Counted from the stretch's first letter, positions 23,261-32,268 are shown. The stretch: DNA of 39,619 nucleotides from Acidovorax sp. (GCA_031277855.1 JAITLO010000020.1:1-39619), one strand, 5' to 3'. Program-made: numbers and translations. The notes: a model not told the origin generated them from the sequence alone.

Positions 23261-23758
23261 ATGAGTCCCTCGCCCCATCTTCACACCCCACGCCTGCAAC
23301 TCAGACCCCTGCGGCAGACAGACCAAGGCTTTATCAGCAGCTTGCTGGGTGATGCGCAGGTGAGACAGTTTCTGGGTGGAGCGGTGGATTTGCAGCGCAG
23401 GTCTGCGGCGGTTGCTGCCTATTTTTCCGGAGAGGAAGGGGAGACGGCGTGGCTGGTGCAGACAGGCATTGGGCAATTGCCTCTGGGGCTGGTCCATCTT
23501 TCCCCGCATTGGGACGAGCCCTGTCTGGAGCTGTCCTACCAATTCGCGCCCGGCGCCTGGGGCAAGGGCTATGCCATAGAGGCCGTGCAGTGTGTGCGGG
23601 ATCACGTTTTGCAAGACCGGAAGCAGGAGCGTGTGCTGGCGGAAACCCAGGCTGCCAACACTGCCTCATGCAGACTGCTGCAGCGGTTGGGCATGACGGA
23701 GCTCCGTCGTCTGCAGCGCTTTGGTGCGGAGCAGGTGATTTACACCACCGCGCCTTGA
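23261..23758 (+). CDS. GNAT family N-acetyltransferase
   Basis: A 165-residue acetyltransferase. HTPRLQLRPLRQTDQGFI starts the fold; ELSYQFAPGAWGKGYAIEAVQ carries the acetyl-CoA-binding motif (GAWGKGYA); LAETQAANTASCRLLQRLGM is the usual C-terminal segment of the RimJ/RimL group. The substrate cannot be told. It is transcribed away from the other GNAT gene, with the SDR fragment between them. Confidence 0.87.
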   Translation: MSPSPHLHTPRLQLRPLRQTDQGFISSLLGDAQVRQFLGGAVDLQRRSAAVAAYFSGEEGETAWLVQTGIGQLPLGLVHLSPHWDEPCLELSYQFAPGAWGKGYAIEAVQCVRDHVLQDRKQERVLAETQAANTASCRLLQRLGMTELRRLQRFGAEQVIYTTAP

Positions 23759-23824
23759 GCGCGCCCCCTCTGCCAACCTGTCAAGAGGCTTGCAGGGCCG
23801 TTGGGATTTTGTCCGGCACTTGAT

Positions 23825-24589
23825 TTACCCCCGCCCCACAAACGGCATCTTGGTCGCCATCACGGTGTGGAACAGCACATTGGCTTCTAGCGGCAGATTG
23901 GCCATATACAGCACGGACTGGGCCACGGTGGCCACATCGATCATGGGCTCCACGGCAATTTCTCCATTCGCCTGGGGCACGCCGGTGGCCATGCGGGCGG
24001 CCAGCTCGGTGACGGCATTGCCCACGTCGATCTGGCCCACGGCAATATTCCAGGCGCGGCCGTCCAGGGCAGCGGTCTTGGTCAGGCCCATCACCGCATG
24101 CTTGGTGGCGGTGTAGGCCGCGGAATTGGGGCGCGGTGTGTGGGCCGAGATGCTGCCGTTGTTGATGATGCGCCCGCCCTGGGGCGTTTGATCACGCATC
24201 ACACGGCAGGCCTGCTGCAGGCAATAAAACATGCCGTTGAGGTTGGTGTTGACCACGTCCTGCCAGTCTGCGGCCGACCAGTCCAGAAACGAGCCCGCAG
24301 GGTTGCCGCGCCCAGCGTTGTTGAACAGCAGGTCCACACGGCCAAAGTGTGCAACGGTGCGGGCAAACAGCTGCTGCACGGCTGCGGCATCCGTCACATC
24401 GGTGGGCACGGGCAGCACGCGGTCTGCGGCCTGGTGGCGCTCCTGGGCCAACTGGCATACCGCATCGAGCGGCTGGGCGCGGCGGCCGGCCAGCACCACC
24501 TGCCAGCCATCTGCAACAAGGGCCAGGGCCGTGGCCTTGCCAATACCGGAGCCTGCGCCGGTGACGACAGCGACTTTGCCTGTCTGCAT
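23825..24589 (-). CDS. Short-chain dehydrogenase/reductase (SDR)
   Basis: A 254-residue classical [11 protein letters not shown] near the N-terminus binds NAD(P); NNAGRGNP is the structural NNAG motif; the catalytic set is Ser (NNGSISAHT), Tyr and Lys ([10 protein letters not shown]). ATG 24589 ([13 protein letters not shown]) has GAAGGA about 8 bases upstream and puts the Rossmann motif where it belongs; ATG 24625 would add 12 residues. The substrate is unknown. A decayed copy of its 3' end lies at 23.1 kb. Confidence 0.9.
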   Translation of the reverse strand: MQTGKVAVVTGAGSGIGKATALALVADGWQVVLAGRRAQPLDAVCQLAQERHQAADRVLPVPTDVTDAAAVQQLFARTVAHFGRVDLLFNNAGRGNPAGSFLDWSAADWQDVVNTNLNGMFYCLQQACRVMRDQTPQGGRIINNGSISAHTPRPNSAAYTATKHAVMGLTKTAALDGRAWNIAVGQIDVGNAVTELAARMATGVPQANGEIAVEPMIDVATVAQSVLYMANLPLEANVLFHTVMATKMPFVGRG

Positions 24590-24686
24590 GGGTGTTTCCT
24601 TCGGGGAGTGATCGGTGTGGGGCATTGTAGAAAAGCCATGGCCGTGCAGGCTGTCACCACTGCGGTGCTGGCTTATGCTCGCCGCC

Positions 24687-25160
24687 ATGAACGCGATCGA
24701 AACATTCATTCACGCCGCCCGCGCCGGCCTGGCCCAGCAAACCGCAGCCCATGGCGCTACCTGGCATTTGGGGGAAGAGGCCAACTGGTCTGCAGACCTG
24801 GAGGCCGGCAGCATTGCCTTTGACTTTGCCGACGGCACCGTGGCCACGGCCGCGATCCAGGTGGTGGGCACCTATAACCAGGCGGATGGCAGCTTTCTGT
24901 GGGGCTGGGATCACCCCTCGGTGCCTGAGGCCTTGCGTGCCCATGCACAACTGGCCAGGGAGTGGGGCGAGCAGCAGGGCGCTGCAGACTTTACCGCGCG
25001 CAAGCGGCTGTGCAGCGAAGACGATGCCTGGAGTTTTGCCGCCGTAGCCAATCGGCTGGCCGAGGCCAACGGGGTGTACCGCGGCACGGCGGGCAGCACC
25101 TTGATCTTTATGACCTTCGGGCCTGTCCAGCTGCAAAAGCCTGGGGCCACTGCTCCATGA
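24687..25160 (+). CDS. DUF6882-like protein
   Basis: A 157-residue protein with the pattern of the DUF6882 family: [47 protein letters not shown], and [22 protein letters not shown]. The family has no established function. ATG 24687 is chosen; ATG 24675 is also possible, and the ribosome site is weak. Its stop overlaps the next start (ATGA), so the two genes are translationally coupled. Starts of this gene and the SDR gene diverge within 100 bp. Confidence 0.75.
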   Translation: MNAIETFIHAARAGLAQQTAAHGATWHLGEEANWSADLEAGSIAFDFADGTVATAAIQVVGTYNQADGSFLWGWDHPSVPEALRAHAQLAREWGEQQGAADFTARKRLCSEDDAWSFAAVANRLAEANGVYRGTAGSTLIFMTFGPVQLQKPGATAP

Positions 25161-25678
25161 GGCAGAAAAAGCAGCGGGTTTCGCTGCATGTGTTTTTGCA
25201 GACCGGCCAACTGGGCGCACTGCTGCCGCGCCGTGATCTGTCGCTGCAGGCGCTGGCGGCCGTGCTGGGCCCGCCCGATGTATTGGAAACCCAAGGCGGT
25301 GTGGATTACGCAGCGGATGACGCGGCCTGCTTTCCCGTCATCGCCAGCTATGGCAGTGTGGAATTCCACTTTGACACCAGCCAGACCCTGTACTGCGTCT
25401 TTGCCGATGCGCCAGGCGCAGGCCTGCCCTTCAGCGGGCGGCAGCTGCGTTTGATAGACAGTGCCCTGCTGCGCTTTGGCCGGCCCATGGCGGAGTTTGT
25501 GCGCCTGGCCCGGGGGCGGAGCCTGGCAGTGCAGCCCTGTGACCGCCCCGGCCTGCTGCCTTATGCCTGGGTGCTGCGCACGGCTGGCGGTGTGGAGCTG
25601 GGGTTTGAGGTGGATGAACCGGATGACCCCAGCGAGCAGCCCACGCTGCGCTGGTGGAGTTTGACGCTCCAGGCTTGA
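25157..25678 (+). CDS. Hypothetical protein coupled to the DUF6882-like gene
   Basis: A 173-residue, apparently cytosolic protein that I do not recognise. The middle part, PPDVLETQGGVDYA then VIASYGSVEFHFDTSQTLYCVF, resembles the YGxxEFHF strands seen in small single-domain proteins, some of which are immunity-like. That resemblance is weak. No signal peptide or membrane helix is visible. The start is fixed by the ATGA overlap with the preceding gene, suggesting that the two products act together. Confidence 0.75.
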   Translation: MRQKKQRVSLHVFLQTGQLGALLPRRDLSLQALAAVLGPPDVLETQGGVDYAADDAACFPVIASYGSVEFHFDTSQTLYCVFADAPGAGLPFSGRQLRLIDSALLRFGRPMAEFVRLARGRSLAVQPCDRPGLLPYAWVLRTAGGVELGFEVDEPDDPSEQPTLRWWSLTLQA

Positions 25679-25762
25679 CGCCCGAGGCGCTTTGTCTGTA
25701 GCGGGCAGCGCTGCGCAGCGCGGGCAACGCGGCATTGCGAGCGCATCGCCTTTTTCCTGACT

Positions 25763-25810
25763 TGACGCAAGCCCCGGTTTTTTGCTCCGGGCTGTAATTG
25801 ACTTGCGTCA
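25763..25810. promoter_or_regulatory. Inverted repeat upstream of gldA
   Basis: TGACGCAAG (25763-25771) and CTTGCGTCA (25802-25810) are a perfect 9-bp inverted repeat around an inner CCCGG/CCGGG stem (25773-25791). The T run is in the loop, not at the 3' end, so it is not an ordinary terminator. It could be a regulator site or a leader structure for gldA, 60 bases downstream. Confidence 0.5.
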
Positions 25811-25870
25811 TGCCCTTGCCCACAAGGCGGGCAGGGCGCAGGCAATGTGCAATTTCAAGAAGGAGTTCCC

Positions 25871-26968
25871 ATGGACCGCGTCATTCAATCGCCCGGCAAA
25901 TATGTACAAGGGGCCGATGCCCTGCAACGGCTGGGGGACTACCTCAAGCCGCTGGCGGACAGCTGGCTGGTGATTGCCGACAAGTTCGTGCTGGGCTTTG
26001 CCGAAGACACCATCCGCCAAAGCCTAGCCAAGGCCGGACTGGCCATGGATATCGTGGCCTTCAACGGCGAATGCTCGCAGGGCGAGGTCGATCGCCTGTG
26101 CCAGCTGGCCACGCAAAACGGGCGCAGCGCCATTGTCGGCATTGGCGGCGGCAAGACGCTGGACACCGCCAAGGCCGTGGCCTTTTTCCAGAAAGTGCCT
26201 GTGGCCGTGGCGCCCACCATCGCCTCTACCGACGCGCCCTGCAGCGCGCTGTCGGTGCTCTATACCGATGAAGGCGAGTTCGACCGCTATCTGATGCTGC
26301 CCACCAACCCCGCCCTGGTGGTGGTGGACACCGCCATCGTCGCCCGTGCGCCGGCGCGGCTGCTGGCGGCCGGCATTGGTGATGCCCTGGCCACCTGGTT
26401 CGAGGCGCGCGCCGCATCGCGCAGCAGCGCCACCACCATGGCCGGCGGCCCGGCCACGCAGACCGCGCTGAACCTGGCACGGTTCTGCTATGACACCCTG
26501 CTGGAAGAGGGCGAAAAAGCCATGCTGGCCGTGCAGGCCCAGGTGGTGACGCCGGCGCTGGAGCGCATCGTCGAGGCCAACACCTACCTGAGCGGCGTGG
26601 GCTTTGAAAGCGGTGGCCTGGCCGCTGCCCACGCGGTGCACAACGGCCTGACCGCCGTGGCCGAAACCCACCACTTCTACCACGGCGAAAAAGTGGCATT
26701 TGGCGTGTTGGTGCAGCTGGCGCTGGAAAACGCCTCCAACGCGGAAATGCAGGAAGTGATGTCGCTGTGCCACGCCGTGGGCCTGCCCATCACGCTGGCG
26801 CAGCTGGACATTACCGAAGACATCCCCGCCAAGATGCGTGCCGTGGCCGAGCTGGCCTGCGCCGCTGGCGAAACCATCCACAACATGCCCGGCGGCGTGA
26901 CGGTGGAGCAGGTCTATGGCGCGTTGCTGGTGGCGGACCAGTTGGGGCAGCATTTTATGGAGGGGTGA
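25871..26968 (+). CDS. gldA: Glycerol dehydrogenase
   Basis: A 365-residue metal-dependent enzyme of the iron-containing alcohol dehydrogenase family, oxidising glycerol to dihydroxyacetone with NAD+. [10 protein letters not shown] near residues 92-101 binds the nucleotide. [24 protein letters not shown] is the GldA signature with the metal-binding Asp region, and the metal His are in [10 protein letters not shown] and [15 protein letters not shown] 25871 has AAGGAG 5 bases upstream. The gene stands alone, with an inverted repeat before it and a dispersed repeat after it. No dihydroxyacetone kinase is nearby. Confidence 0.93.
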   Translation: MDRVIQSPGKYVQGADALQRLGDYLKPLADSWLVIADKFVLGFAEDTIRQSLAKAGLAMDIVAFNGECSQGEVDRLCQLATQNGRSAIVGIGGGKTLDTAKAVAFFQKVPVAVAPTIASTDAPCSALSVLYTDEGEFDRYLMLPTNPALVVVDTAIVARAPARLLAAGIGDALATWFEARAASRSSATTMAGGPATQTALNLARFCYDTLLEEGEKAMLAVQAQVVTPALERIVEANTYLSGVGFESGGLAAAHAVHNGLTAVAETHHFYHGEKVAFGVLVQLALENASNAEMQEVMSLCHAVGLPITLAQLDITEDIPAKMRAVAELACAAGETIHNMPGGVTVEQVYGALLVADQLGQHFMEG

Positions 26969-26970
26969 GA

Positions 26971-27063
26971 AGCCCCCTGAGGCGCTGCGCGCCTTCCCCC
27001 GAGGGGGACGACAGCCTCGCTGCGGGGCGGCCCTTGCTCGCTGTCTCTGGCTTGGGGCGCGCC
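26971..27063. repeat. Dispersed GC-rich intergenic repeat (Comamonadaceae type)
   Basis: Starting right after the gldA stop, the stretch with GCCCCCTGAGGCGCTGCGCG and CCCCCGAGGGGG resembles a repeat that I recall as common between genes in Comamonadaceae. It contains short palindromes (GGCGCTGCGCGCC, CCCCCGAGGGGG). The remaining ~150 bases up to the RidA-family stop contain no gene. Confidence 0.6.
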
Positions 27064-27218
27064 GGTTTTATGCGCTGGGGCTTGATGGGGCTGGGTGAGG
27101 TGCAAGCCAACCCATGGGCACGTTATGTCACCTTTCCCTCGCGCTTCGCGAGCTGAGCTCGCGGGCAGGGGGACGACACCAGCGCGGCGCGGTAGCTTGT
27201 GCCCCACAGGCCCGGTCC

Positions 27219-27632
27219 TCACAACAGCGCTACGGCCTCCATCTCTACCTTGCAGCCAAAGTGCAGCGGCCCGGTGGGCACCACGGCGCGGGCGGGGCGG
27301 GAGGCTCCGGCCCATGCCCGGTACAGCTGGTCAAACGCAGGCCAGTTGGCAATGTCGTCCACATAGACCCGCACCTGCACCAGTTGGTCGATCCGGCTGC
27401 CCGCAGCCAGCAAGGCGGCCTGGACATTGGCCAGCACTTGGGCGGCCTGGGCCTCGAACGGGGCATGCACCAGGCGCTCGCCGGCCGGGGTGATGGGCAG
27501 TTGCCCGGAGATGAACACCATGCCGCCACCGCTGCAGGCATGGCTGTAGTGGCCGCCAGGCTGTGCCAACGCGGCGACCTGGACATATTCCGGCGATGAG
27601 CCTGCTGTGCTCAGAGTGGATTCACCAGCCAT
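27219..27632 (-). CDS. RidA family (YjgF/YER057c/UK114) protein
   Basis: A 137-residue protein. GGGMVFISGQLPITPAGE, QVLANVQAALLAAGSRIDQLVQVRVYVDDI and PARAVVPTGPL with the VEMEAVALL end are the RidA pattern, including the conserved Arg and Glu. RidA-type proteins hydrolyse reactive enamine/imine intermediates such as 2-aminoacrylate released by PLP-dependent dehydratases. The start overlaps the end of the DSD1-type PLP enzyme gene by 11 bases, so the two are translationally coupled, which fits that job well. Confidence 0.9.
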   Translation of the reverse strand: MAGESTLSTAGSSPEYVQVAALAQPGGHYSHACSGGGMVFISGQLPITPAGERLVHAPFEAQAAQVLANVQAALLAAGSRIDQLVQVRVYVDDIANWPAFDQLYRAWAGASRPARAVVPTGPLHFGCKVEMEAVALL

Positions 27633-28758
27633 GGAAGCGCCCCCAGGTTTGCAGAGAGCCGTCGTCGGCCAGTGCGTGGTATTCGGGGAACTGGGCGCCG
27701 GTGGCGCAGGCGTGATTGGGCAGAATCCGCAGCCGTGTGCCGGTGGGAAAGCGCTGGACGATGTCGGTGTCTGCGGCGCCTTCTGCCGACACAATGCCGT
27801 GCTCCTGGTTGGCGCCCGACAGCACATAGCCGGGCAGCGGGTTGCCGTCCAGGGTGCACACCTGGCCATAGCCAAAGTCGCGCTGCTGCTTGGAGGTGCC
27901 GCGGTCGCGGCTCATGGCCATCCAGCCGGCGTCAACAATGGCCCAGCCCTTGTCGGCCTGGTGGCCTATCACCGTGGTGAGAACGCTCAGGGCAATGTCT
28001 TCCTCGCGGCAAACGCCCACATTGCGCATGACCAGGTCAAAAAACACATAGACGCCGGCACGCAGCTCCGTCACGCCCTGCAGCGAAGCAGCTGCCAGCG
28101 CCGTGGGGGTGGAGCCTACCGAGACAATCTCGCAAGGCAGGCCGGCCTGGCGCAGACGCTCAGCGGCCCGCACACAGCCGGTGCGCTCTTGCTCTGCCAG
28201 TTGCATGAGCGCTTGCGGCGTGTGGAGCTCGTAGCTGGAGCCAGCATGGGTGAGCACACCGGCCAGGCGCATGCCGCCCTGGTGCAGCACCTGGCCCACT
28301 TCCAGCAGCACGGCATCTTCCGGCTGGATGCCAGAGCGGTGGCCATCGGTGTCGATTTCGATCAGCACCTCAAACGCATGGCCATGCTGCTTGCCAAAGT
28401 CGGCAATGGCCTGGGCGCCTTGCACGCTGTCCGTGAGGATTTGCAGCTGGCAGCCGCGCTGGCGCAGGTCCAGCGCATGGGCCAGCCGGTGGGGCGCCAT
28501 GCCCACGGCGTACAGAATGTCCGTCACGCCCTGTGCAAAGAACTGGTCGGCCTCTTTCAGCGTGGACACCGTGATGCCGGTGGCGCCTGCCTGGCGCTGC
28601 GCGGCCACAACGTCGGCACATTTGGTGGTCTTGACATGGGGGCGAAAGCGCACGCCCAGGGCATTGGCCTGCTGCTGCATGCGTGCAATATTGCGCTGCA
28701 TCTTCTCAAGCGAGATGAGGGCCGCAGGGGTGTCTAAGGTGGTGAGATGGTTGGGCAT
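27622..28758 (-). CDS. DSD1 family PLP-dependent enzyme (D-serine dehydratase / D-threonine aldolase-like)
   Basis: A 378-residue fold-type III (alanine racemase-like) PLP enzyme. The PLP lysine is K43 in RPHVKTTK. HAGSSYE, VSVGSTPTA and ELRAGVYVFFD line the cofactor site. The C-terminal PNHACAT (His about 349, Cys about 351) is the zinc site of the family. Members act on D-serine, D-threo-3-hydroxyaspartate or D-threonine; which one cannot be read here. ATG 28758 is used; TTG 28773 would overlap the upstream stop. Coupling to a RidA gene argues for a dehydratase releasing an enamine rather than an aldolase. Confidence 0.88.
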   Translation of the reverse strand: MPNHLTTLDTPAALISLEKMQRNIARMQQQANALGVRFRPHVKTTKCADVVAAQRQAGATGITVSTLKEADQFFAQGVTDILYAVGMAPHRLAHALDLRQRGCQLQILTDSVQGAQAIADFGKQHGHAFEVLIEIDTDGHRSGIQPEDAVLLEVGQVLHQGGMRLAGVLTHAGSSYELHTPQALMQLAEQERTGCVRAAERLRQAGLPCEIVSVGSTPTALAAASLQGVTELRAGVYVFFDLVMRNVGVCREEDIALSVLTTVIGHQADKGWAIVDAGWMAMSRDRGTSKQQRDFGYGQVCTLDGNPLPGYVLSGANQEHGIVSAEGAADTDIVQRFPTGTRLRILPNHACATGAQFPEYHALADDGSLQTWGRFHGW

Positions 28759-28769
28759 AGGGGCGGGGG

Positions 28770-29762
28770 TCAATCGAGGTATTCGCTCTTGGCCTTGAGT
28801 GCGGGCACGTCTTCACGCAGGCCGCGGGCAATGAGGGCGGACACGGCCGCGGGAGTGGTTTCGGCGGGCTTGGGCAGGTCCACGCCCAGGCCCTCCATTT
28901 GCTTGCGCAAGGCAGGGTCTGCGACCGCATGCTGGAGCGCCGTGGTCAGGCGCGCCACCACGGGCTGCGGTGTGCCGCGCAGCGCGAAGAAGGCGTTCCA
29001 GGAGCGAATGTCCAGGAGGTAGCCGGCCTCTGCGGCGGTGGCCACATGGGGGAGTTGGGGCAGGCGGGTGTTGGACAGCACGGCAATGGCCTTGATGCGT
29101 CCACCCGCCAGCTGGGGCAGGGCCGTCGTGGTCTGGTCACACAGAAAGTCGGTCTGCCCGCCCATGAGGTCGTTCATGGCCGGTGCCACGCCCTTGTAGG
29201 GGATGTGGGTGATGTTCTGCTTGGCTGCAGACAGCAGCAGCACGCAGCCGTAATGGGAAATAGAGCCCACGCCCGCGCTGCCATAGGAGGCGTTGGCCCG
29301 GCTCTTGGCGGCCCAGCCCACAAACTCGCGCAGATTGGAGGCCTGCAGCGAAGACCGGGCCAGCAACACCATGGGGGCGGAACCTGCCGGACCTATGGGT
29401 GCGAAATCCGCAACCGGGTCATAAGCCAGTTTTTTGTACAGCGCCGCATTGGCCACATGGGTGCCGATGCCGCCGAAGGCGATGGTGTAGCCGTCCGGTG
29501 CGGACTTGAGGGCCTTGGTCAGACCGATGACACCGTTGGCGCCGCCCAGGTTCTCGATGATCAGGGGCTGGCCCAGCTGCTCGCCCATTTTGTGGGCCAG
29601 CGCTCTGGCCAGCGCATCGCTGGGGCCACCGGCCGGAAATGGCACGATGAGGGTCACAGGGCGTGTGGGGAAGGCCGTTTGGGCCCAACTGCTGTGCAGG
29701 GTAAGCAGGGAGACGCTGCACGCTGCAGCCAGGGCGGCTGCGTGCCGGATTCGGTATTGCAT
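28770..29762 (-). CDS. Bug family (tripartite tricarboxylate transporter) substrate-binding protein
   Basis: A 330-residue periplasmic protein with a signal peptide of about 27 residues (ends SSWA|Q). FPTRPVTLIVPFPAGGPSDALAR, IIENLGGANGVIG, YGSAGVGSISHYG and ITHIPYKGVAPAMNDLMGGQTDF are the standard Bug/TctC motifs for binding a carboxylate ligand. TctA/TctB membrane genes are absent, as is common for Bug proteins in Burkholderiales. Lying between the HAD and DSD1-type genes, it probably captures the substrate of this operon, perhaps a hydroxy-amino acid or carboxylic acid (inference). Confidence 0.92.
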   Translation of the reverse strand: MQYRIRHAAALAAACSVSLLTLHSSWAQTAFPTRPVTLIVPFPAGGPSDALARALAHKMGEQLGQPLIIENLGGANGVIGLTKALKSAPDGYTIAFGGIGTHVANAALYKKLAYDPVADFAPIGPAGSAPMVLLARSSLQASNLREFVGWAAKSRANASYGSAGVGSISHYGCVLLLSAAKQNITHIPYKGVAPAMNDLMGGQTDFLCDQTTTALPQLAGGRIKAIAVLSNTRLPQLPHVATAAEAGYLLDIRSWNAFFALRGTPQPVVARLTTALQHAVADPALRKQMEGLGVDLPKPAETTPAAVSALIARGLREDVPALKAKSEYLD

Positions 29763-29790
29763 GGTTCAAGCCTTGTGGAGGGTGAGGGGC

Positions 29791-30468
29791 TCAGGTGCTG
29801 GCCTGGCGAAAGCGCTGCAACCAGGGCAGAGCGGCTTCCAGCGTGGGCGATTCGGCTTCGGCAATGGGGGCACCTTGAGGGCGTGCCAGGCCCACCCGGT
29901 TGTGCCAGTAGGTGCGTAAGCCCACGCTGGCCGTGCCGAACATGTCGTAGCCGGAGCCCGCCACAAAGGCGGCATCGCCGGCCTGCACGCCCAGGCGCTG
30001 CAGCGCAAGCTGGTAAGGCCTGGGGTCTGGCTTGTAGAAACCTGCCTCTTCGGAGGTGACCACCACATCCCAGTCAATGCCCAGGCGTGCGGCGGCACGT
30101 TCGCCCAGGTGCTGGGAGCAGTTGGTCACCACGGCCAGCTTGCAATGGGGCTTGAGGGCGCCGAGCAGCTCCTTGGCGCCGCTCCACACGGGCAGCTCGT
30201 CCCAGTGCTCTTCCAGGGCCTGTGGGGCCGTGGCTGCAAGGCCGACGTTGGCTGCGGCCTGGCGCACCAGGGCTTCATAGGGCACATAGGCACCGCAGCC
30301 ATAGGTCAGCCGCAGGTATTCGGCGCGCCAGGTGCGGCCCATGGACTCGGAGCCGGCGGCGGTGTTCCAGACCGTCCAGGAATCCAGCAAGGCGGTGAGC
30401 AGATCAAACAGCACGGCGCTGGGGTAGGCGCTGGCTGTGGCGAGAGTGGGGGAAGAGGTGTTTGGCAT
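29791..30468 (-). CDS. HAD family hydrolase (haloacid dehalogenase-like)
   Basis: A 225-residue HAD hydrolase. The nucleophile Asp is residue 22 in LFDLLTALLDSW; the second Asp of the phosphatase DxDxT motif is absent, as in L-2-haloacid dehalogenases. VVTNCSQ is motif II, EAGFYKPDPRPYQLAL carries the Lys, and FVAGSGYDMFGTASVGLRTYW is motif IV. A dehalogenase-like or phosphatase reaction is possible and the substrate is unknown. It is the first gene of the minus-strand operon; its start is 73 bases from the divergent LysR gene. Confidence 0.87.
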   Translation of the reverse strand: MPNTSSPTLATASAYPSAVLFDLLTALLDSWTVWNTAAGSESMGRTWRAEYLRLTYGCGAYVPYEALVRQAAANVGLAATAPQALEEHWDELPVWSGAKELLGALKPHCKLAVVTNCSQHLGERAAARLGIDWDVVVTSEEAGFYKPDPRPYQLALQRLGVQAGDAAFVAGSGYDMFGTASVGLRTYWHNRVGLARPQGAPIAEAESPTLEAALPWLQRFRQAST

Positions 30469-30541
30469 GGTTCTACTGTAGGCTTGGGCAGATGTTTTTG
30501 GTTTTCACTATTTCGTCATCAATCATTAAGCTCAGCTGAAT

Positions 30542-31465
30542 ATGCAAATCGATGATCTGCGCCTTGCCGCCGCGTTGCTGCGCGAACGCTCTCTCAGCGC
30601 GGCGGCCCGTTCGCTGGGGGTGACGCCACCGGCCCTGTCCATGCGGCTGCGCAAGCTGGAAGGCACGCTGGGACTGGTGCTGGCCAACCGCACCGCACGC
30701 AAGCTGCAGCTGACCTCCGAAGGTGAGCGTTTTGGCCGCGAGGCCTATGAGTTGCTGCAGCGGCTCGACGGCCTGAAAGAATCTTTGCAGCGCGACGACC
30801 AGCGCCTGACCGGTACGCTCAAGGTGGCCGCACCCTTTGGCTATGGCCGCACTCACGTGGCGCCGCTGCTGTCGCGCTTTTCACGCCTGCACCCCGGTTT
30901 GCAGCTGCAGCTGGACCTGCGTGAAACGCCCTGGCCGGACCGGTATGACTCCGACGTGGTCATCCATGTGGGCAGCGTTCGCGACTCATCCTGGGTGGCG
31001 CATCCACTGGCGGCCAACGAGCGCTGGATGTGCGCCAGCCCGGCCTATCTGCACGCCCATGGCAGACCGCACAGCCCGGCTGACCTGGCCAGCCATGCCT
31101 GTATCTGCATCCGCGAGAACGATGAGGACGTCACGCTGTGGCATATGCGGCCCACCGAGGGAGGCCGCAAAGGCGAGACCTTGCGAATCACCCCCGCTTT
31201 TGTGAGCAACGACGGCAGCGTGGCGCGGCAATGGGCTGAGGACGGCATGGGGCTGGTGCTGCGCTCCGAATGGGATGCCGCAGCGGCCGTGGCGGCCGGG
31301 CGGCTGGAGCGGGTGATGCCGGACTGGAGTTTTGGCGCTGCCCATGTGGTGGCCCTGGTCCCCACGCGCAAGGGGCGCAGCCCCCGGACCCAGGCCTTCA
31401 TCACTTTTTTGAAGACGGTGGCACAAGAGCAAGCATGGGCCGGGGCAAAAGCGCCGCCACAATGA
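30542..31465 (+). CDS. LysR family transcriptional regulator
   Basis: A 307-residue LysR regulator. Winged HTH at residues 1-60 (LRERSLSAAARSLGVTPPALSMRLRKLEG), then the substrate-binding domain (GTLKVAAPFGYGRTHVAPLLSRF and SNDGSVARQWAEDGMGLVLRSEW). It is divergent from the HAD-Bug-DSD1-RidA operon over 73 bp, so it probably regulates that operon. An imperfect dyad, TTAAGCTCAGCTGAA, lies at 30525-30539 just before its start. Its stop overlaps the next start (ATGA). Confidence 0.9.
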   Translation: MQIDDLRLAAALLRERSLSAAARSLGVTPPALSMRLRKLEGTLGLVLANRTARKLQLTSEGERFGREAYELLQRLDGLKESLQRDDQRLTGTLKVAAPFGYGRTHVAPLLSRFSRLHPGLQLQLDLRETPWPDRYDSDVVIHVGSVRDSSWVAHPLAANERWMCASPAYLHAHGRPHSPADLASHACICIRENDEDVTLWHMRPTEGGRKGETLRITPAFVSNDGSVARQWAEDGMGLVLRSEWDAAAAVAAGRLERVMPDWSFGAAHVVALVPTRKGRSPRTQAFITFLKTVAQEQAWAGAKAPPQ

Positions 31466-32268
31466 CGGCCATGCAAACCATGACCCATGCCCAAGCCCTG
31501 AAAAAGCTGGCGGCCGACACCCTGGTCCAGGCCCTGGATGAAGACATTGCCCGGCTGGTGGCGGCGGCCATGCTCGGCAACAGAAAAGACCCTGTGGACC
31601 CTGGCCGGGTGCTGCCGCCGCTGCTGCAGCGCTGGAATTGCGTGCTGCAGGCCGGGGACGAAGTCGCGTCAGCGCCGTACCGCCACAAGACGGCGGTGGC
31701 CCTGGCCATCTTGCTGCACAAATACGGGATGGCCGACCAGGCCATCAATGCCAGGGCCGAGGCCGGTATCGATGCGCTGAACCAGGCCGTGGCCCTGAGC
31801 GATGATTTTTTTCGCAAGACCGAGGCCATCAAGACCACTTTTCTGCAGATGCCTCCGACCCCGCTCAAGCGCGCGCCGGCCATGCCCGACAGCCTGAGCT
31901 TTTACCGCGCGGGCGATGTGGTGTCGCTGCAGGTGGGGGCCGCTTTCCACGTGCTCTATGTGCACCGCTGCGCGCGCACCAATGAGAGTCCTGTCGTGGA
32001 GTTCTATACGCCGGTGTTCGACCATGTACCCGCCATGCACGAGCTGGAGGGGGCATGCGCCCGAGGCCAGCGCTACAACGACGGCCGCGAGCGCATCTCC
32101 CAATACTCCGTGTCAGGCATGAAGTTCATGCCCGACCCCGCAGCACAGTTGGTGCTGGTCAAGGCCTGTGTGGAGGCTGGCCCCGACAACCGCCACCTGG
32201 CGCCAAGCGTGGGTCTGTATACGGTGTCGGACATCTTTCGGGTGCAGCAAGGGCTGGAGGGCGGCTGA
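31462..32268 (+). CDS. Hypothetical protein
   Basis: A 268-residue soluble protein that I cannot assign. The first ~130 residues are helical (KKLAADTLVQALDEDIARLVAAAML, then LALAILLHKYGMADQAI-type helices). The second half is strand-rich (FYRAGDVVSLQVGAAFHVLYVHRCA, VVEFYTPVFDHVPAM). No signal or membrane helix is seen. It overlaps the LysR stop by four bases, so it is translated with the regulator. ATG 31471 and ATG 31480 are alternative starts. Confidence 0.75.
   Translation: MTAMQTMTHAQALKKLAADTLVQALDEDIARLVAAAMLGNRKDPVDPGRVLPPLLQRWNCVLQAGDEVASAPYRHKTAVALAILLHKYGMADQAINARAEAGIDALNQAVALSDDFFRKTEAIKTTFLQMPPTPLKRAPAMPDSLSFYRAGDVVSLQVGAAFHVLYVHRCARTNESPVVEFYTPVFDHVPAMHELEGACARGQRYNDGRERISQYSVSGMKFMPDPAAQLVLVKACVEAGPDNRHLAPSVGLYTVSDIFRVQQGLEGG

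Noticed and set aside
23132..23614. 160-residue minus-strand frame opposite the second GNAT gene
   Set aside because: Mostly antisense of the GNAT gene; only its last residues (DVKPVVDIAA) are meaningful, as part of the decayed SDR copy.
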